NCBI GenBank assembly: GCA_964582785.1
Contig: CAZOTT010000002.1
Coordinates: forward strand, 1-64,000
Source: JAMOQA01 sp964582785
GTDB taxonomy: Bacteria > Acidobacteriota > Polarisedimenticolia > J045
DNA length: 64,000 bases
Reading direction: 5' to 3'
A model generated the notes under the pieces. It searched no databases and was not told the DNA's origin. It was given only the letters and a program-made list of their open reading frames with translations. Every line of letters starts with the position of its first letter. Position 1 is the stretch's first letter. Both the position numbers and the translations under genes were made by a program. Positions 7,316 through 16,807 of this stretch are shown piece by piece.

Positions 7316-8029
7316 GTGGAGCTTCCGGCCGGGTTCGCCGTCCACCGTGCGGGAAGGGGACGGCGGGTGATCGCCCCGGCGCACCTGCTGCCGGGGCTCC
7401 TGGCGGCCGGTCTCGACCGCCCCGAGGACGCGCTCCGGGGGAGGGCCGCCGTTCCGGGCAGCGGTCGGGGACCGCGGGCGGTCGTGCGGCTGCCCGGCGG
7501 GGAACGGGTGCTGGTCAAGCAGTACCTGCGCGGTGGCGTCCTGGCGCGGTTCAACCGGGACCGCTACGCGGGTGCCGGGCGGTTCCTCCGGGAGCTCGCC
7601 GTCGGAGCGCGTCTCCGGGAGCGGGGACTTCCCGTCGGGGAGGTGCGGGCCGTGGTGATCGCGGGCAGCGGTCCCGTCGTCCGGGCCTGGGGGATCGCCC
7701 GCTTCGTCCCCGGGGCGCCGGACCTGGTCCGCTGGTTCACGGGACTCGTTTCCGAGGAGGCCGAGGCCGCGGTCCTGTGGCGGTCGGCCCTCTCCCTGCT
7801 CGACCGGTTCCACGACGCCGGCCTGCGCCACCCGGACCTCAACCTGGGAAACCTGCTGGCGCGGCGGGAGGAGAAGGTGTTCCGCCTCTGGCTGGTCGAC
7901 CTGGACCGGGCCCGGCTGGCTCCGGGACCCCTCGGGCCCGGCCCGCGCGCGGCCGGCCGCAACCGGCTCGCGCGCTCGTACCGGAAGGTCGTCGGGAGGG
8001 AGCCTCCGGAGACCCGCCGGTCAGCGTGA
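7316..8029 (+). CDS. Kdo/LPS-core kinase-like protein (KdkA/WaaP family)
   Basis: A 237-residue small protein-kinase-like-fold enzyme that probably phosphorylates Kdo or heptose of the LPS core. The nucleotide-binding Lys is in RVLVKQYLRGG (near residue 68). The catalytic loop is HPDLNLGNLL, where the usual HxD-type Asp and the metal-binding Asn are kept, and the DFG-equivalent Asp is in LVDLDRARL. The RNRLARSYRK C-terminal helix fits KdkA proteins. GTG start at 7316 with GGGAGGA six bases upstream, two bases after the glycosyltransferase stop. The last 9 bases overlap the convergent HD-GYP/GGDEF gene. Exact acceptor unknown. Confidence 0.8.
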   Translation: MELPAGFAVHRAGRGRRVIAPAHLLPGLLAAGLDRPEDALRGRAAVPGSGRGPRAVVRLPGGERVLVKQYLRGGVLARFNRDRYAGAGRFLRELAVGARLRERGLPVGEVRAVVIAGSGPVVRAWGIARFVPGAPDLVRWFTGLVSEEAEAAVLWRSALSLLDRFHDAGLRHPDLNLGNLLARREEKVFRLWLVDLDRARLAPGPLGPGPRAAGRNRLARSYRKVVGREPPETRRSA

Positions 8030-10450
8030 GGGTGCGCCGGCGGCGTGGCGGCGGGCCTTGTCCCGGTACATCTCCTTGTCCGCGCGGTGGATCAGGTCCT
8101 CGAGGGTGCTGCCGTCGAGGGGGAAGCAGGAGCAGCCGGCCGAGATGCCCACCCGGACCTCGTCCCCGCCGGGCAGCGGGATCGGTGTCGCCCCGATCCG
8201 CTGCTGGACCCGCTCGACGATCCGCCGCGCCTCCTCGGGGCTGGTCTCGGGGAGGATCGCCACGAACTCGTCCCCGGCGTACCGGCAGACCGTGTCGCCG
8301 GAACGGAACGTCTCGCGCAGGAGGCCGGCCACCTGCCGGAGGACGTAGTCCCCGGCCTGGTGGCCGTAGGTGTCGTTCACCGGCTTGAAGCCGTCGAGGT
8401 CCATGACGACCACGGCCAGCGGCAGGCCCTTGCGGGTGACGCGGGCGATCTCCTTGTCCAGCTGGGCGTAGAGGTAGCGGCTGTTGGGGAGGCCGGTCAG
8501 CGCGTCGGTCATGCTGGTCGCCCGGGTTTCCTCGTACAGGAGGGCGTTCCCGATCGCCCGCGCGATCCGGGGGGACACGGAATCGAAGATGTTCCAGTGT
8601 TCCTGCCGGAAGGCCCCCTTCTTGCGGGAGTAGAAGGCGATCACGGCCACCGGCGATCCTCCCTCGTCACCGGCGACGGGGAAGACCGCCGCGCTGCGGA
8701 GCGGCGGGTCCGCCAGCCCCGCGGCGTCTCCGAGGTCGATCCGCGGGTCCACCCCGACGAGGGGTTGCCCCGTCTCGTGGACCCAGCCGACGTTCCCCTC
8801 CCGCCGGGCAAAACGGTCCCGCGCCAGCACCCGGAGGAGATCCGCGGGCAGCGCGTTCCCTCGGGCGCGCACCGCGCGGGGCACCAGCCGCCCACCGAGA
8901 CGGTCCGGCACGTAGACGACGCAGGCGTCGGCGGGAACCTGCGAGAGCAGTTCCTCGGCGACGACCTCCAGCACCTGCTCCAGGTGGATCGTTTCCCCGA
9001 GGCGGCGGGCCAGGTGGAGGATGAAGTCCGCCTCCTCCTGGGCGGCGCGCACGTTGGCGAAGAGTTCCTCGTCCTCCGGCAGGTTGCCGGTCGGGCGGGT
9101 GGAGTCCGGTTCCTGCTCCGCGAGGGCCTCCTCGATCTCCTCGGCATGGGCGCAGTAGAGCTCGACGAGCCGGGGGTCGAAGCGGGTCCCCGCCTCCCGG
9201 GCGACCGCCTGGACCAGGGTGGTCAGGGAGGGATGGCTGCCGTCGGAACGGGAGCGGTACACCCAGTCGAGGGCGTCCGCGAGGGCGATGATCCGCGCCC
9301 CGAGGGGGATCCTCCTCCCGGAAAGGCCGTCCGGGTAGCCCTTCCCGTCCCAGCGCTCGTGGTGGTGGCGGACCATCGGGGCGATCGGCCGCGGGTCCCG
9401 GAAGCCGGCCAGCATCGCGGCGCCGAGGGCGGGATGCTCCCGGATCCGGGACCGGTGGCCGGGAGCCCATTCCGACTCCCGGAGGGCATGATCCGGGAGT
9501 CCGAGCTTGCCGATGTCGTGGAGCAGCGCCGCCATCGCCAGGGCCTCGAGGAAGGACCCGTCGAGGGGGCCGTCCCCCTCCTCCGCGAGGTGCGGATCGT
9601 GCTCCATCACGAGCCGGCCGAGGAGACGGGCGTAGGCCTGGACGCGCCGGGCATGGCCCCGGGCGGCCGGGATCCGGGCATCGATCGCCAGCGAGAATGC
9701 GTCCATCGTCTGGTCGTGGAGGCGTGGCAGGGTATCCAGGTGGGCGCGGTGCTCGGCGAGCCGGCGCGTGTGGGACCAGTACAGCAGGTAGAGCAGCACC
9801 AGGGCCGGGACCCCGAGGGAGAGAGCGATCGGCCCCAGGGTGCGCTCGGCGGCAAGGGCCCCGAGGGCGAAGCAGGCGGAAGCGGGGAACCCCGGGAGGG
9901 CCCAGAGGTAGCGTTCCCGCCAGGCGTCGAGCGGGCGGATTCCCTCCCGGGCCGCGTCCAGCAGGGAGACGAGGGCGGCGTTCACCCCGTAGTGCACCAG
10001 CGCCGCGACGAGGAGGGCCCCCGCGAGGGCGGCCACCGGGACGGGTCCGGCGGCCCGGGGGGAGCCCGCGAGAAGGACGAACGTGCCCGCACCCCCGGCG
10101 GAGGCGAGGGCGATCACCGCCGCCGAGGCGAGGCCGGTCCGCAGGCGGCGGCGGGCCCGGAGGGTCCCGGAGATGCCGTCCGCCACGCCGAGCAGGATCG
10201 CCGCCCCCGGGCCCGCCAGCAGCAGGGTGCCGAAGATCGCCGGTTCCGCCAGGGAGAACCAGGCGCGGGTTCCCGGCAGGCGGACCGTGAACGATCCCGT
10301 GACGGCCAGCAGCAGCGCCATCCCGGCGACGACCCAGCGGCCGCCGGGAGGCAGCGAGGCCAGGTCGGCGAGGGCGAGGGCGACCACGGGGAGGGCGGCG
10401 AGCCCGTAGAGCCCGACGAGGAGGCCGTCCAGTTGTCGCCCGGTACGCAT
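8021..10450 (-). CDS. Membrane HD-GYP plus GAF plus GGDEF c-di-GMP turnover protein
   Basis: An 809-residue inner-membrane signalling protein able in principle to make and break c-di-GMP. The first ~215 residues are six or seven hydrophobic helices (MASE-like sensor). An HD-GYP phosphodiesterase domain follows (about 235-430) with LLHDIGK near 313 and HHHERWDGKGYPDGL near 366. A GAF-like domain (about 455-625) leads to a C-terminal GGDEF domain with AGDEF near 727 and an RSGD I-site five residues before it. The start ATG 10450 directly precedes the first helix; upstream codons are a low-complexity shadow. The 223 bases between it and the divergent histidine kinase hold no gene, and I see no convincing promoter there. 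Confidence 0.92.
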   Translation of the reverse strand: MRTGRQLDGLLVGLYGLAALPVVALALADLASLPPGGRWVVAGMALLLAVTGSFTVRLPGTRAWFSLAEPAIFGTLLLAGPGAAILLGVADGISGTLRARRRLRTGLASAAVIALASAGGAGTFVLLAGSPRAAGPVPVAALAGALLVAALVHYGVNAALVSLLDAAREGIRPLDAWRERYLWALPGFPASACFALGALAAERTLGPIALSLGVPALVLLYLLYWSHTRRLAEHRAHLDTLPRLHDQTMDAFSLAIDARIPAARGHARRVQAYARLLGRLVMEHDPHLAEEGDGPLDGSFLEALAMAALLHDIGKLGLPDHALRESEWAPGHRSRIREHPALGAAMLAGFRDPRPIAPMVRHHHERWDGKGYPDGLSGRRIPLGARIIALADALDWVYRSRSDGSHPSLTTLVQAVAREAGTRFDPRLVELYCAHAEEIEEALAEQEPDSTRPTGNLPEDEELFANVRAAQEEADFILHLARRLGETIHLEQVLEVVAEELLSQVPADACVVYVPDRLGGRLVPRAVRARGNALPADLLRVLARDRFARREGNVGWVHETGQPLVGVDPRIDLGDAAGLADPPLRSAAVFPVAGDEGGSPVAVIAFYSRKKGAFRQEHWNIFDSVSPRIARAIGNALLYEETRATSMTDALTGLPNSRYLYAQLDKEIARVTRKGLPLAVVVMDLDGFKPVNDTYGHQAGDYVLRQVAGLLRETFRSGDTVCRYAGDEFVAILPETSPEEARRIVERVQQRIGATPIPLPGGDEVRVGISAGCSCFPLDGSTLEDLIHRADKEMYRDKARRHAAGAPSR

Positions 10451-10673
10451 GGGTCCGCCCGTGAAGAAGCAGGGGACGTGCCACGGGGAGACGGATCGTT
10501 TCGGACCGTCCCGGACGTTCCCGGACGCGCGTTCGGGGAAGGCCCCTCCCGTCGAGCGGACCCGATGGCCGGCCGTCCGGTCCCTGTCCGGGATCCGGTC
10601 GAGTTGTCCGGTCCGGGGAGCGGGAACCATGTTGTGCGGGGGCGGGGAGTTCGTGCGCGGGAGAGGAGGCGAC

Positions 10674-12626
10674 GTGCCGGGATCCTTCGCGGGAACTGTC
10701 GCGGCGAGGGGGAAAGGCATTCCCCGGGACCGGGTGAAGGCGGTCTGCCGGGAACTCGGGCTCCGGCCGGACCGGGCCGCGGAGGGTGCCCTGGTGTTCC
10801 TGTTCCCCGGCGGTGGTGACCCCGCCGGCGAAGTGCGGGACCTGCTCGCCGCCGGGGCCGCCGGGGTGATCGGGGTCCTGCCGGCATCCCGGGGGCGGGA
10901 ACGGGCGGCCGTCCTGGAGGGTGGGGCGGTGGCCGTCGTCGCGCCGCGGGCCCCCGCCGTGGAGTGGGTCGCGGTGGCCCGGCGGGCCCTGGCGGGGATC
11001 GAGCTCGCCCGGCGCCACGCCGGCCGGGCCCGGGAGCTGGTCGTGGTGTCGGCGGTCGCCCGGCGGATCGCCGCGGACCCCTTCCGCCCGGGCCTGGCCG
11101 GGGAGCTGCTGGCCCGGCTGGGCGGCGTCCTCGGCCTCGCGGAAGGAGAGATCCGCGTTCTCGCGTCCCCGTGGCGGACGGAAGGCGGTTGCGCCTTCCG
11201 GCTGGCCTGGGACCCGGAACGGGGGACGCGGCGTCTTCCCGGGGGTCCCCTCGACGGGGTCGACGTGGAAGTGATCCGGGGACGGCGGCCGGTCCGGGGA
11301 GCGGGGGCCGGGAACGGGGACCTGGTCGGCGTGCCCCTGGTCTGCCGCGAGCGGGCCGTGGCGGTTCTCCGCGCCCGGCGCCCGGCTCCGCCGTGGTCGG
11401 AGGACGACCTCCGGATCCTGTACGAGGCGGGGGCGCTCCTCGGTGGCGTCGTCGCCGGCGCGGGGCCGGGCAGCCGGGCGGGGAAGGAACACCGGGAGGA
11501 GATCGCCGAGCAGCAGGCCCTCTTCCAGGCGGTGGTCGACGCCCTGCCGCTCTCCCTTCATGCGATCGACCGCGCCTTCCGGGTGGTGGTCTGGAACCGG
11601 AACCGGGAGGAGGGTCCCTTCGGGCGGCCACGCGGGGAGGTCCTGGGCAGGAACCTGTTCTCGATCATCGGCGAAGACGAGGCCCTGCGGGCCGAATACG
11701 AGGAGGTCTTCCGCACGGGCGAGCCCCGGGTGACCGAGGTGGAAGGCCGCGCCGCGACCCCGCCCCGCATCTTCCGCGTGGAGAAGGTCCCGATCCACGG
11801 GCCGGGCGGCGCGGTGACCCACGTGATCACCTTCTCGCGGGACGTCACCGAGCAGCGGGCCCTCGAGCGGTCGATCGCCCAGACGGAGAAGATGGCCGCC
11901 GTCGGGCGTCTCGCCGCCGGGATCGCCCACGAGATCAACAACCCGCTGGCGACGATCGCGGGGTGCGCGGAAGCGATGCGGGCCCGGTTGCGGGAACCCC
12001 TGGACGAGGAGGCCGTGGCCGAGGTGCGGGAGGATGCCGGGGTGATCGAGGAGGAGGCCTACCGCTGCAAGGAGATCCTGGAGGGGCTCCTCGACTTTTC
12101 CCGGTCCCGGACCGGGCGCCGCGGTCCCTGCGACCTGCGCGAGATCGCCCGGCGGGCGGTCCGCCTGCTGCGCCACAACCCGCGGACGTCGGGCGTCCGG
12201 CTGGAGCTGGACCTGGAGCGCGACCTGCCGCCGGTGCTCGGGGGCGACGACCAGCTGGTCCAGGTCGTCCTCGCCCTCGTCCTGAACGCGGCCGACGCGG
12301 CCGGGCCGGGGGGCCGGGTGGTGGTGCGGGCGGGGACGACGACCGATGGGGAGGCGGTGCTCGCCGTCGAGGACGACGGGCCCGGGATCCCCCCGGAGAT
12401 CCGGGAGCGGATCTTCGAGCCGTTCTTCACGACGAAACCGCCGGGGAAGGGCACCGGTCTCGGGCTGGCGGTGGCCTACGGGATCGTCCGGGCCCACGGC
12501 GGACGGATCGAGGTGATGTCCCATCCCGGTCTCGGGACCCGCTTCGAGGTCGTCCTGCCGGCCGGCGCCGGGGAAGAGCTGGCGGCCGGCGCCGGGACCC
12601 CCGCGGGGGGACACGGGAGGAGCTGA
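10674..12626 (+). CDS. PAS-domain sensor histidine kinase (NtrB-type)
   Basis: A 650-residue soluble histidine kinase. The N-terminal ~340 residues are Ala/Gly/Arg-rich with a GAF-like part (about 115-270) and no membrane span. A PAS domain follows (about 285-400, VVDALPLSLHAIDRAFRVV to FSRDVTEQ), then a HisKA helix with the phospho-His 419 in AGIAHEINNPLATI and an HATPase domain with the N box LNAADAA, DDGPGIP and GKGTGLGLAVAYGIV. The start is GTG 10674 with AGGAGG four bases upstream; the frame stays open further up but without support. The NtrC-type regulator follows 4 bases after the stop, so the two form one two-component system. Confidence 0.92.
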   Translation: MPGSFAGTVAARGKGIPRDRVKAVCRELGLRPDRAAEGALVFLFPGGGDPAGEVRDLLAAGAAGVIGVLPASRGRERAAVLEGGAVAVVAPRAPAVEWVAVARRALAGIELARRHAGRARELVVVSAVARRIAADPFRPGLAGELLARLGGVLGLAEGEIRVLASPWRTEGGCAFRLAWDPERGTRRLPGGPLDGVDVEVIRGRRPVRGAGAGNGDLVGVPLVCRERAVAVLRARRPAPPWSEDDLRILYEAGALLGGVVAGAGPGSRAGKEHREEIAEQQALFQAVVDALPLSLHAIDRAFRVVVWNRNREEGPFGRPRGEVLGRNLFSIIGEDEALRAEYEEVFRTGEPRVTEVEGRAATPPRIFRVEKVPIHGPGGAVTHVITFSRDVTEQRALERSIAQTEKMAAVGRLAAGIAHEINNPLATIAGCAEAMRARLREPLDEEAVAEVREDAGVIEEEAYRCKEILEGLLDFSRSRTGRRGPCDLREIARRAVRLLRHNPRTSGVRLELDLERDLPPVLGGDDQLVQVVLALVLNAADAAGPGGRVVVRAGTTTDGEAVLAVEDDGPGIPPEIRERIFEPFFTTKPPGKGTGLGLAVAYGIVRAHGGRIEVMSHPGLGTRFEVVLPAGAGEELAAGAGTPAGGHGRS

Positions 12627-12630
12627 CGCG

Positions 12631-14094
12631 ATGGAGGAGACGGGGCGGACGAACCGGGAGCCGGCCGACGGACAGGCCGCGGGGACGGAACGGCGTCCCC
12701 TGCGGGTCCTTCTCGCGGACGACGAGGCTCCGCTCCGGCGGATCCTGGGGCGGGAACTGGTCCGCAGGGGCCACGAGGTCTCCCTCGCGGAGGACGGCCG
12801 GCGCGCCGTGCGGCTGCTCGCCGAGGAGGACTTCGACGTGGCCGTCCTCGACGTGCGGATGCCGGGCCTGGACGGCCTGTCGGTGCTGCGCACCCTGCAG
12901 GAGGAGGTGTCCCCCCCGGAGGTGATCCTCCTGACGGGGAACGCCACCGTGGAGGTGGCCGTCGAGGCGATGAAACTCGGGGCCTACGACTTCGTCACCA
13001 AGCCGTGCCGCATCGAGCACCTGGACGCCCTCGTCCGGGCCGCCGGCGAGAAGCGGCGCCTCGCCCGGGACAACGAGCGGTTGCGGCGCCGGGAGGAACG
13101 GGAGGACCCGTCGCCCCTCGTGCAGGGCTGGAACTCCCGGGCGATGCGGCCGGTCCTGCGGCTGATCGAGCGGCTCGCCCCTTCCGACCTGCCGGTGCTG
13201 GTCATGGGCGAGTCGGGGGTGGGCAAGGAACTCGTCGCCCGGGAGATCCACCGGCGCTCCCGCCGGGCGGACGGGCCGTTCGTCGACCTGAACTGCGCGG
13301 CCATCCCGGACACCCTGCTGGAGAGCGAGCTGTTCGGCTACGAGAAGGGAGCGTTCACGGGGGCGGACAGGGGGCGTTCCGGCCTGCTGGAGGCGGCGGA
13401 CGGGGGCACCCTGTTTCTCGACGAGATCGGCGAGCTGCCCTCCGGCCTCCAGGTGAAGCTGCTGCGGGTCCTGGAGACGATGACCTTCTTCCGGGTCGGA
13501 GGACGGCGGAAGATCACGGTGGACGTCCGCCTGGTGGCGGCCACGAACCGGGACCTCGCCGCGGAGTCCCGGGACGGACGCTTCCGGGCGGACCTCTACT
13601 ACCGGATCAACGCCGGCACGATCGTCGTGCCGCCGCTGCGGGAGCGCCGGGAGGAGATCCTCGTGCTCGCGCGGGCGTTCCTCGGGCAGGTGGACGGGCG
13701 CCTGGAGCTGGACCCCGGCACGGAGAAGGCCCTCCTGGCGTACGACTGGCCGGGGAACGTGCGGGAACTGCGGAACGTCATCGAGCGCGCCGCCCTGCTC
13801 GCGCGGGAAGGGTTCGTCCGGCCGGAGGACCTCCCCCGGGAAATCGTCGCGGCTCCCGGGACGGCGCCCGCGGGGCCGTCCCGGGCCCCGGGGGGCCCAC
13901 CGGCGGGCGCGGTCCCGGAACCTCCGCCCGGCAGGGCGACCCTCCAGGAGCTGGAACGGCAGCGGATCCGGGAGGTTCTCGACCAGGTCCACTGGCACCG
14001 GGGCCGGGCCGCCGAGATCCTCGGGATCTCCGTGCGGACCCTCTACCGGAAGATCAAGGCCTACGGTCTCGACCGGGAGCCGGTGGGGACGTGA
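12631..14094 (+). CDS. Sigma54-dependent NtrC-family response regulator
   Basis: A 487-residue transcription activator. The receiver domain (about 24-140) has D74 in VLDVRMPG and the Lys in FVTKP. The AAA+ core (about 165-400) has the Walker A GESGVGKE, the sigma54-contact loop GAFTGA (240-245), the Walker B LFLDEIGEL and the R finger block RFRADLYYRI. A Pro/Gly-rich linker leads to a Fis-type helix-turn-helix (HRGRAAEILGISVRTLYRKI) at the C-terminus. All residues for sigma54 activation are intact. It pairs with the kinase 4 bases upstream. Its last 41 bases overlap the convergent TPR gene. Targets unknown; I see no obvious GG-N10-GC promoter next to it. Confidence 0.95.
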   Translation: MEETGRTNREPADGQAAGTERRPLRVLLADDEAPLRRILGRELVRRGHEVSLAEDGRRAVRLLAEEDFDVAVLDVRMPGLDGLSVLRTLQEEVSPPEVILLTGNATVEVAVEAMKLGAYDFVTKPCRIEHLDALVRAAGEKRRLARDNERLRRREEREDPSPLVQGWNSRAMRPVLRLIERLAPSDLPVLVMGESGVGKELVAREIHRRSRRADGPFVDLNCAAIPDTLLESELFGYEKGAFTGADRGRSGLLEAADGGTLFLDEIGELPSGLQVKLLRVLETMTFFRVGGRRKITVDVRLVAATNRDLAAESRDGRFRADLYYRINAGTIVVPPLRERREEILVLARAFLGQVDGRLELDPGTEKALLAYDWPGNVRELRNVIERAALLAREGFVRPEDLPREIVAAPGTAPAGPSRAPGGPPAGAVPEPPPGRATLQELERQRIREVLDQVHWHRGRAAEILGISVRTLYRKIKAYGLDREPVGT

Positions 14095-15589
14095 CCCCGG
14101 GCGACTGCCCGGTCTTCCCGTCTTCCGCCGGGACGAGGCGCCGCAGGCGCGCCTTCGCCCAGTCCGCGTCGTCCCCTCCCGCGGCCGCCGCCTCCCGGAA
14201 CGCGGCCACCGCCTCCTCGCGCTTCCCGAGGGCTTCGAGGGCGAGGCCGCGGACCAGCGGGTCGGGGTGCCCGAACCGGGCCGCCTGCTCCTCCGCGGAC
14301 ACCGCCTCCCGGTCCCGGCCCATGCCGAAGAGGACCCGCGCCAGGGCGGAGGCGAACAGGCCCTGCCGGTCCTTCCCCGCCGGCGTTCCGTCCCCCAGGA
14401 CCACCCGGCCGGCGGCGATGTCCTCGATGCCGTCCCGGCACGCCTGCGCCGCCAGGTCGAGCAGCCCCCGGCGACGGAGCAGGGAGACATATTCCTCCCG
14501 GGCGGACACGGGCGACGGGTTCGCCGCCATCGCCGCGTCGAGCTCGGCCACGGCGGCGACCGGGAGACCGCGCTCGAGGAACCAGCGGGCGGCGTTCACC
14601 CGCGTCGTCGGACGGGGTTCCCGTTTCTCGGCCAGGAGGGCGAGGCGGTGCTTCGCCAGCTCGGCCAGGGAGGCGGGGGGTTCCCGGAGCTTCGAGAGGG
14701 CCTTCCGGAGATCCTCCCAGAGGGGACGATCCGAGCCGGGAGCCAGCCGCCCGCGGGCGATCGCCAGCCAGGCGAGCCAGTGCGGCCGGTCGTCGCGGAC
14801 GGAGGTGGCCAGGACCCGGGATTCCTCCCGCCAGTCCCGGGCCATTCCCAGGAGGAACCCGAGTCGCTCGACGATCCCGTCCCGCCCGGGATTCCGCTGG
14901 TGGGCCTCCTCGAGGGCCCGGATGGCTCCCCTCGTGTCGTACCGGTCGAGCAGCACGACCGCCTCGGCCATGTACCCCTGCTCCCCGGTGGGGGCGGCCT
15001 CCTGGAGGGCGCGGGCCAGCCGCAGCGCCGTGTCCGATTCGCCCCGGCGAAGCATGTCCTGGCTCGCCTGGAGCAGGTCGTCCAGGTCCCGCTCCCGGAG
15101 GGCGCGGCGGTGGGCCCGGAGGAGTTCGAGGGCGTCGTCCGTCCGTCCGGCGTCGAGCAGGGCCGCCACGTTCCCCGCCACCAGGTCCCCCCGGTCCGGG
15201 GCGATCTCGAGGGCGCGCCGGAAGAGGGTGAGCGCCTCGTCGCGCTTCGCGGCATCCCACCGGACACGGGTGACGTAGAAGCGCTCGGTCAGGGCCGGGG
15301 GCACGAACCCGGCGCCCCGGGCGATCTTCATCCGCTCGTACCGCTTTCCGTCGAAGACCCGCTGGGGCGTGCGGGCCGCCCGCACGAGGCAGTTGGCCTC
15401 CAGGACCAGGACGTCGGGGTTCGAGGCGAGCGCATCTCCCGCCGCCCGGGCCCGGGCGAGCAGCTCGTCGCACTTGCCGGCGTCGAACAGGCCCCGGAGC
15501 TCGGTGAGGGGATCGCCCGCCGGCCCGGCGCCCCGGGAGGGAACCAGGCAGGCCAGGAACGACAGGACCAGGATCGCCGCGCGTTTCAT
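14054..15589 (-). CDS. Secreted TPR-repeat protein
   Basis: A 511-residue protein with a signal peptide (MKRAAILVLSFLACLVPSRG; a Cys at 14 sits in the hydrophobic core and is not a convincing lipobox) and then almost only helical TPR-like repeats with W/A/G/Y/A spacing, for example around residues 100-330 (LTLFRRALEIAPDRGDL, ALEEAHQRNPG) and again at 400-490. Such proteins act as periplasmic or outer-membrane scaffolds. The ATG 15589 overlaps the stop of the heptosyltransferase gene (ATGA). The 3' end overlaps the sigma54 regulator by 41 bases tail to tail. Partner unknown. Confidence 0.8.
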   Translation of the reverse strand: MKRAAILVLSFLACLVPSRGAGPAGDPLTELRGLFDAGKCDELLARARAAGDALASNPDVLVLEANCLVRAARTPQRVFDGKRYERMKIARGAGFVPPALTERFYVTRVRWDAAKRDEALTLFRRALEIAPDRGDLVAGNVAALLDAGRTDDALELLRAHRRALRERDLDDLLQASQDMLRRGESDTALRLARALQEAAPTGEQGYMAEAVVLLDRYDTRGAIRALEEAHQRNPGRDGIVERLGFLLGMARDWREESRVLATSVRDDRPHWLAWLAIARGRLAPGSDRPLWEDLRKALSKLREPPASLAELAKHRLALLAEKREPRPTTRVNAARWFLERGLPVAAVAELDAAMAANPSPVSAREEYVSLLRRRGLLDLAAQACRDGIEDIAAGRVVLGDGTPAGKDRQGLFASALARVLFGMGRDREAVSAEEQAARFGHPDPLVRGLALEALGKREEAVAAFREAAAAGGDDADWAKARLRRLVPAEDGKTGQSPGVTSPPAPGRDRRP

Positions 15590-16683
15590 CGGGAACCTCC
15601 TCCGTGCCCGGGACGGGAAGCGGCCGCGAGGAGAGCACGGGCCTCCCCGGCCACGCGTTCCGGAGTGATACCGGGAAAGGACTCGCTGGTCCACCGTTTC
15701 GTCGGCCGCGGGGGGGCGAGCACCCGGTGGCCCGGGCCGAAGGGAGCGTTCAGGGCGGGGTCGGTCGGCCCGTAGATCGCGAGAACCCGGCAGCCGGCCG
15801 CCCACGCGAGGTGCATCGGCCCCGTGTCTCCCCCGACGAAGAGGTCCGCGTGGGCCAGGACCGCGGCCAGGTGGCGGAGGCTCCAGGTTCCCGGGAAGAC
15901 CACTCCCTCCCCCGCCTCCGCGGCGAGACGCCGGGCGTCCGCTTCCTCGCCCGGGCCGGCGGCCACCACGACCCGGGTTCCGTCCCGGGCCAGGAGCGCG
16001 GCGACGGCGGTCCACCGCTCGAGGGGCCACCGCTTCCACTCCTGGCGGGCGCTGGAAAAGGGGGCCAGGACCACGAGGGGCGCCCCCGCGGCCAGCCGGT
16101 CCCGTTCCTCCCGCCCCGCCGCGAGTTCCCCGGGGCCCAGGCCGAGATCCGCCGCCAGGGGTCCTTCCCGGGCACCCGCCGCCCGGGCCAGCCAGGCGGC
16201 CCTCAGCACCCGGTGGACCCGGTCGGGGGGCAGGCTCACCCGGTGGGTGGCGAACAGGTGGCTGCCTTCCCGGGCATGGGCCCGGTCGAAGGCGAACCGG
16301 GCGGGCGCCCCCGCCAGCCAGGCCAGCAGGCCGCTCTTGAAGCTGCCCTGGAAGTCCAGGGACAGGTCCGGCCGTTCGGCCCCCAGCCGGTCCAGGAACT
16401 CCCGCAGTGGCGCGAGAAAGGCCGGGTCGCGGCGTCCCACGTCCCGGGCGATCCGGCCCCGGGGGAACACGATGACCCGGTCCACGTCCGGGTGACCCTC
16501 CACCAGGGGGCGGGCGGCGGGTTCCACGAGCCACCCGATCCGGGCCCGGGGCCAGGTGCGCCGGAGGAGGCGGACCGCCGGCAGGGTCCGGACCACGTCC
16601 CCGATCGCACCGAGGCGCACGACCAGGATGCGCCGGGGCGGGCGGGGGAGACCCGGGGGAACCGGTTCGCGGCTGGCTGCCAT
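15586..16683 (-). CDS. Family 9 glycosyltransferase (LPS heptosyltransferase)
   Basis: A 365-residue GT-B enzyme of the ADP-heptose:LPS heptosyltransferase family, adding heptose to the LPS inner core in the cytoplasm. It begins with RRILVVRLGAIGDVVRTLPA, the family N-terminus, continues with LDFQGSFKSG, and the C-terminal donor domain has APFSSARQEWKRWP and FVGGDTGPMHLAWAAGCRVL, then YGPTDP. I chose ATG 16683 because a GATAAT -10 ends 7 bases before it; ATG 16692 in the same frame would lie inside that -10. It forms an operon with the TPR gene (ATGA overlap) and diverges from the Trm112-rfaE1 genes, which fits heptose-core synthesis. Confidence 0.9.
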   Translation of the reverse strand: MAASREPVPPGLPRPPRRILVVRLGAIGDVVRTLPAVRLLRRTWPRARIGWLVEPAARPLVEGHPDVDRVIVFPRGRIARDVGRRDPAFLAPLREFLDRLGAERPDLSLDFQGSFKSGLLAWLAGAPARFAFDRAHAREGSHLFATHRVSLPPDRVHRVLRAAWLARAAGAREGPLAADLGLGPGELAAGREERDRLAAGAPLVVLAPFSSARQEWKRWPLERWTAVAALLARDGTRVVVAAGPGEEADARRLAAEAGEGVVFPGTWSLRHLAAVLAHADLFVGGDTGPMHLAWAAGCRVLAIYGPTDPALNAPFGPGHRVLAPPRPTKRWTSESFPGITPERVAGEARALLAAASRPGHGGGSR

Positions 16684-16690
16684 CCCGGGC

Positions 16691-16719
16691 ATTATCCCCG
16701 CCCGGGAGGGCCCCGGCAC
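16691..16719 (-). promoter_or_regulatory. Promoter of the heptosyltransferase operon, leaderless
   Basis: On the minus strand GTGCCG (16714-16719, 3 of 6) and GATAAT (16691-16696, 5 of 6) are separated by 17 bases. The -10 ends exactly 7 bases before the ATG at 16683, so the mRNA should begin at the start codon. No ribosome binding site is present between them. Confidence 0.55.
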
Positions 16720-16726
16720 GGTGAAG

Positions 16727-16756
16727 TTGACCCGGGGGCCGGCGGTCCGGCACGAT
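16727..16756 (+). promoter_or_regulatory. Possible promoter of the Trm112-rfaE1 operon
   Basis: TTGACC (16727-16732, 5 of 6) is followed after 18 bases by CACGAT (16751-16756, 3 of 6). It would give a leader of about 45 bases before the ATG at 16808. The weak -10 makes this tentative, but it is back-to-back with the heptosyltransferase promoter. Confidence 0.4.
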
Positions 16757-16807
16757 AGGGCATCGCCGCAAGGTTCCCGGTCCGTTCCACGACGGGGAGG
16801 AGAACGA

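Noticed and set aside
10451..10673. Promoter in the divergent HD-GYP/kinase gap (TTGTCC at 10604 with CATGTT)
   Set aside because: The -10 match is weak (3 of 6) and it has no partner on the other strand.
8667..12947. A very long minus-strand open frame of over 1,400 codons
   Set aside because: It is Arg/Pro/Gly low-complexity and lies antisense to or in another frame of the HD-GYP/GGDEF, kinase and regulator genes; high GC leaves few stops.
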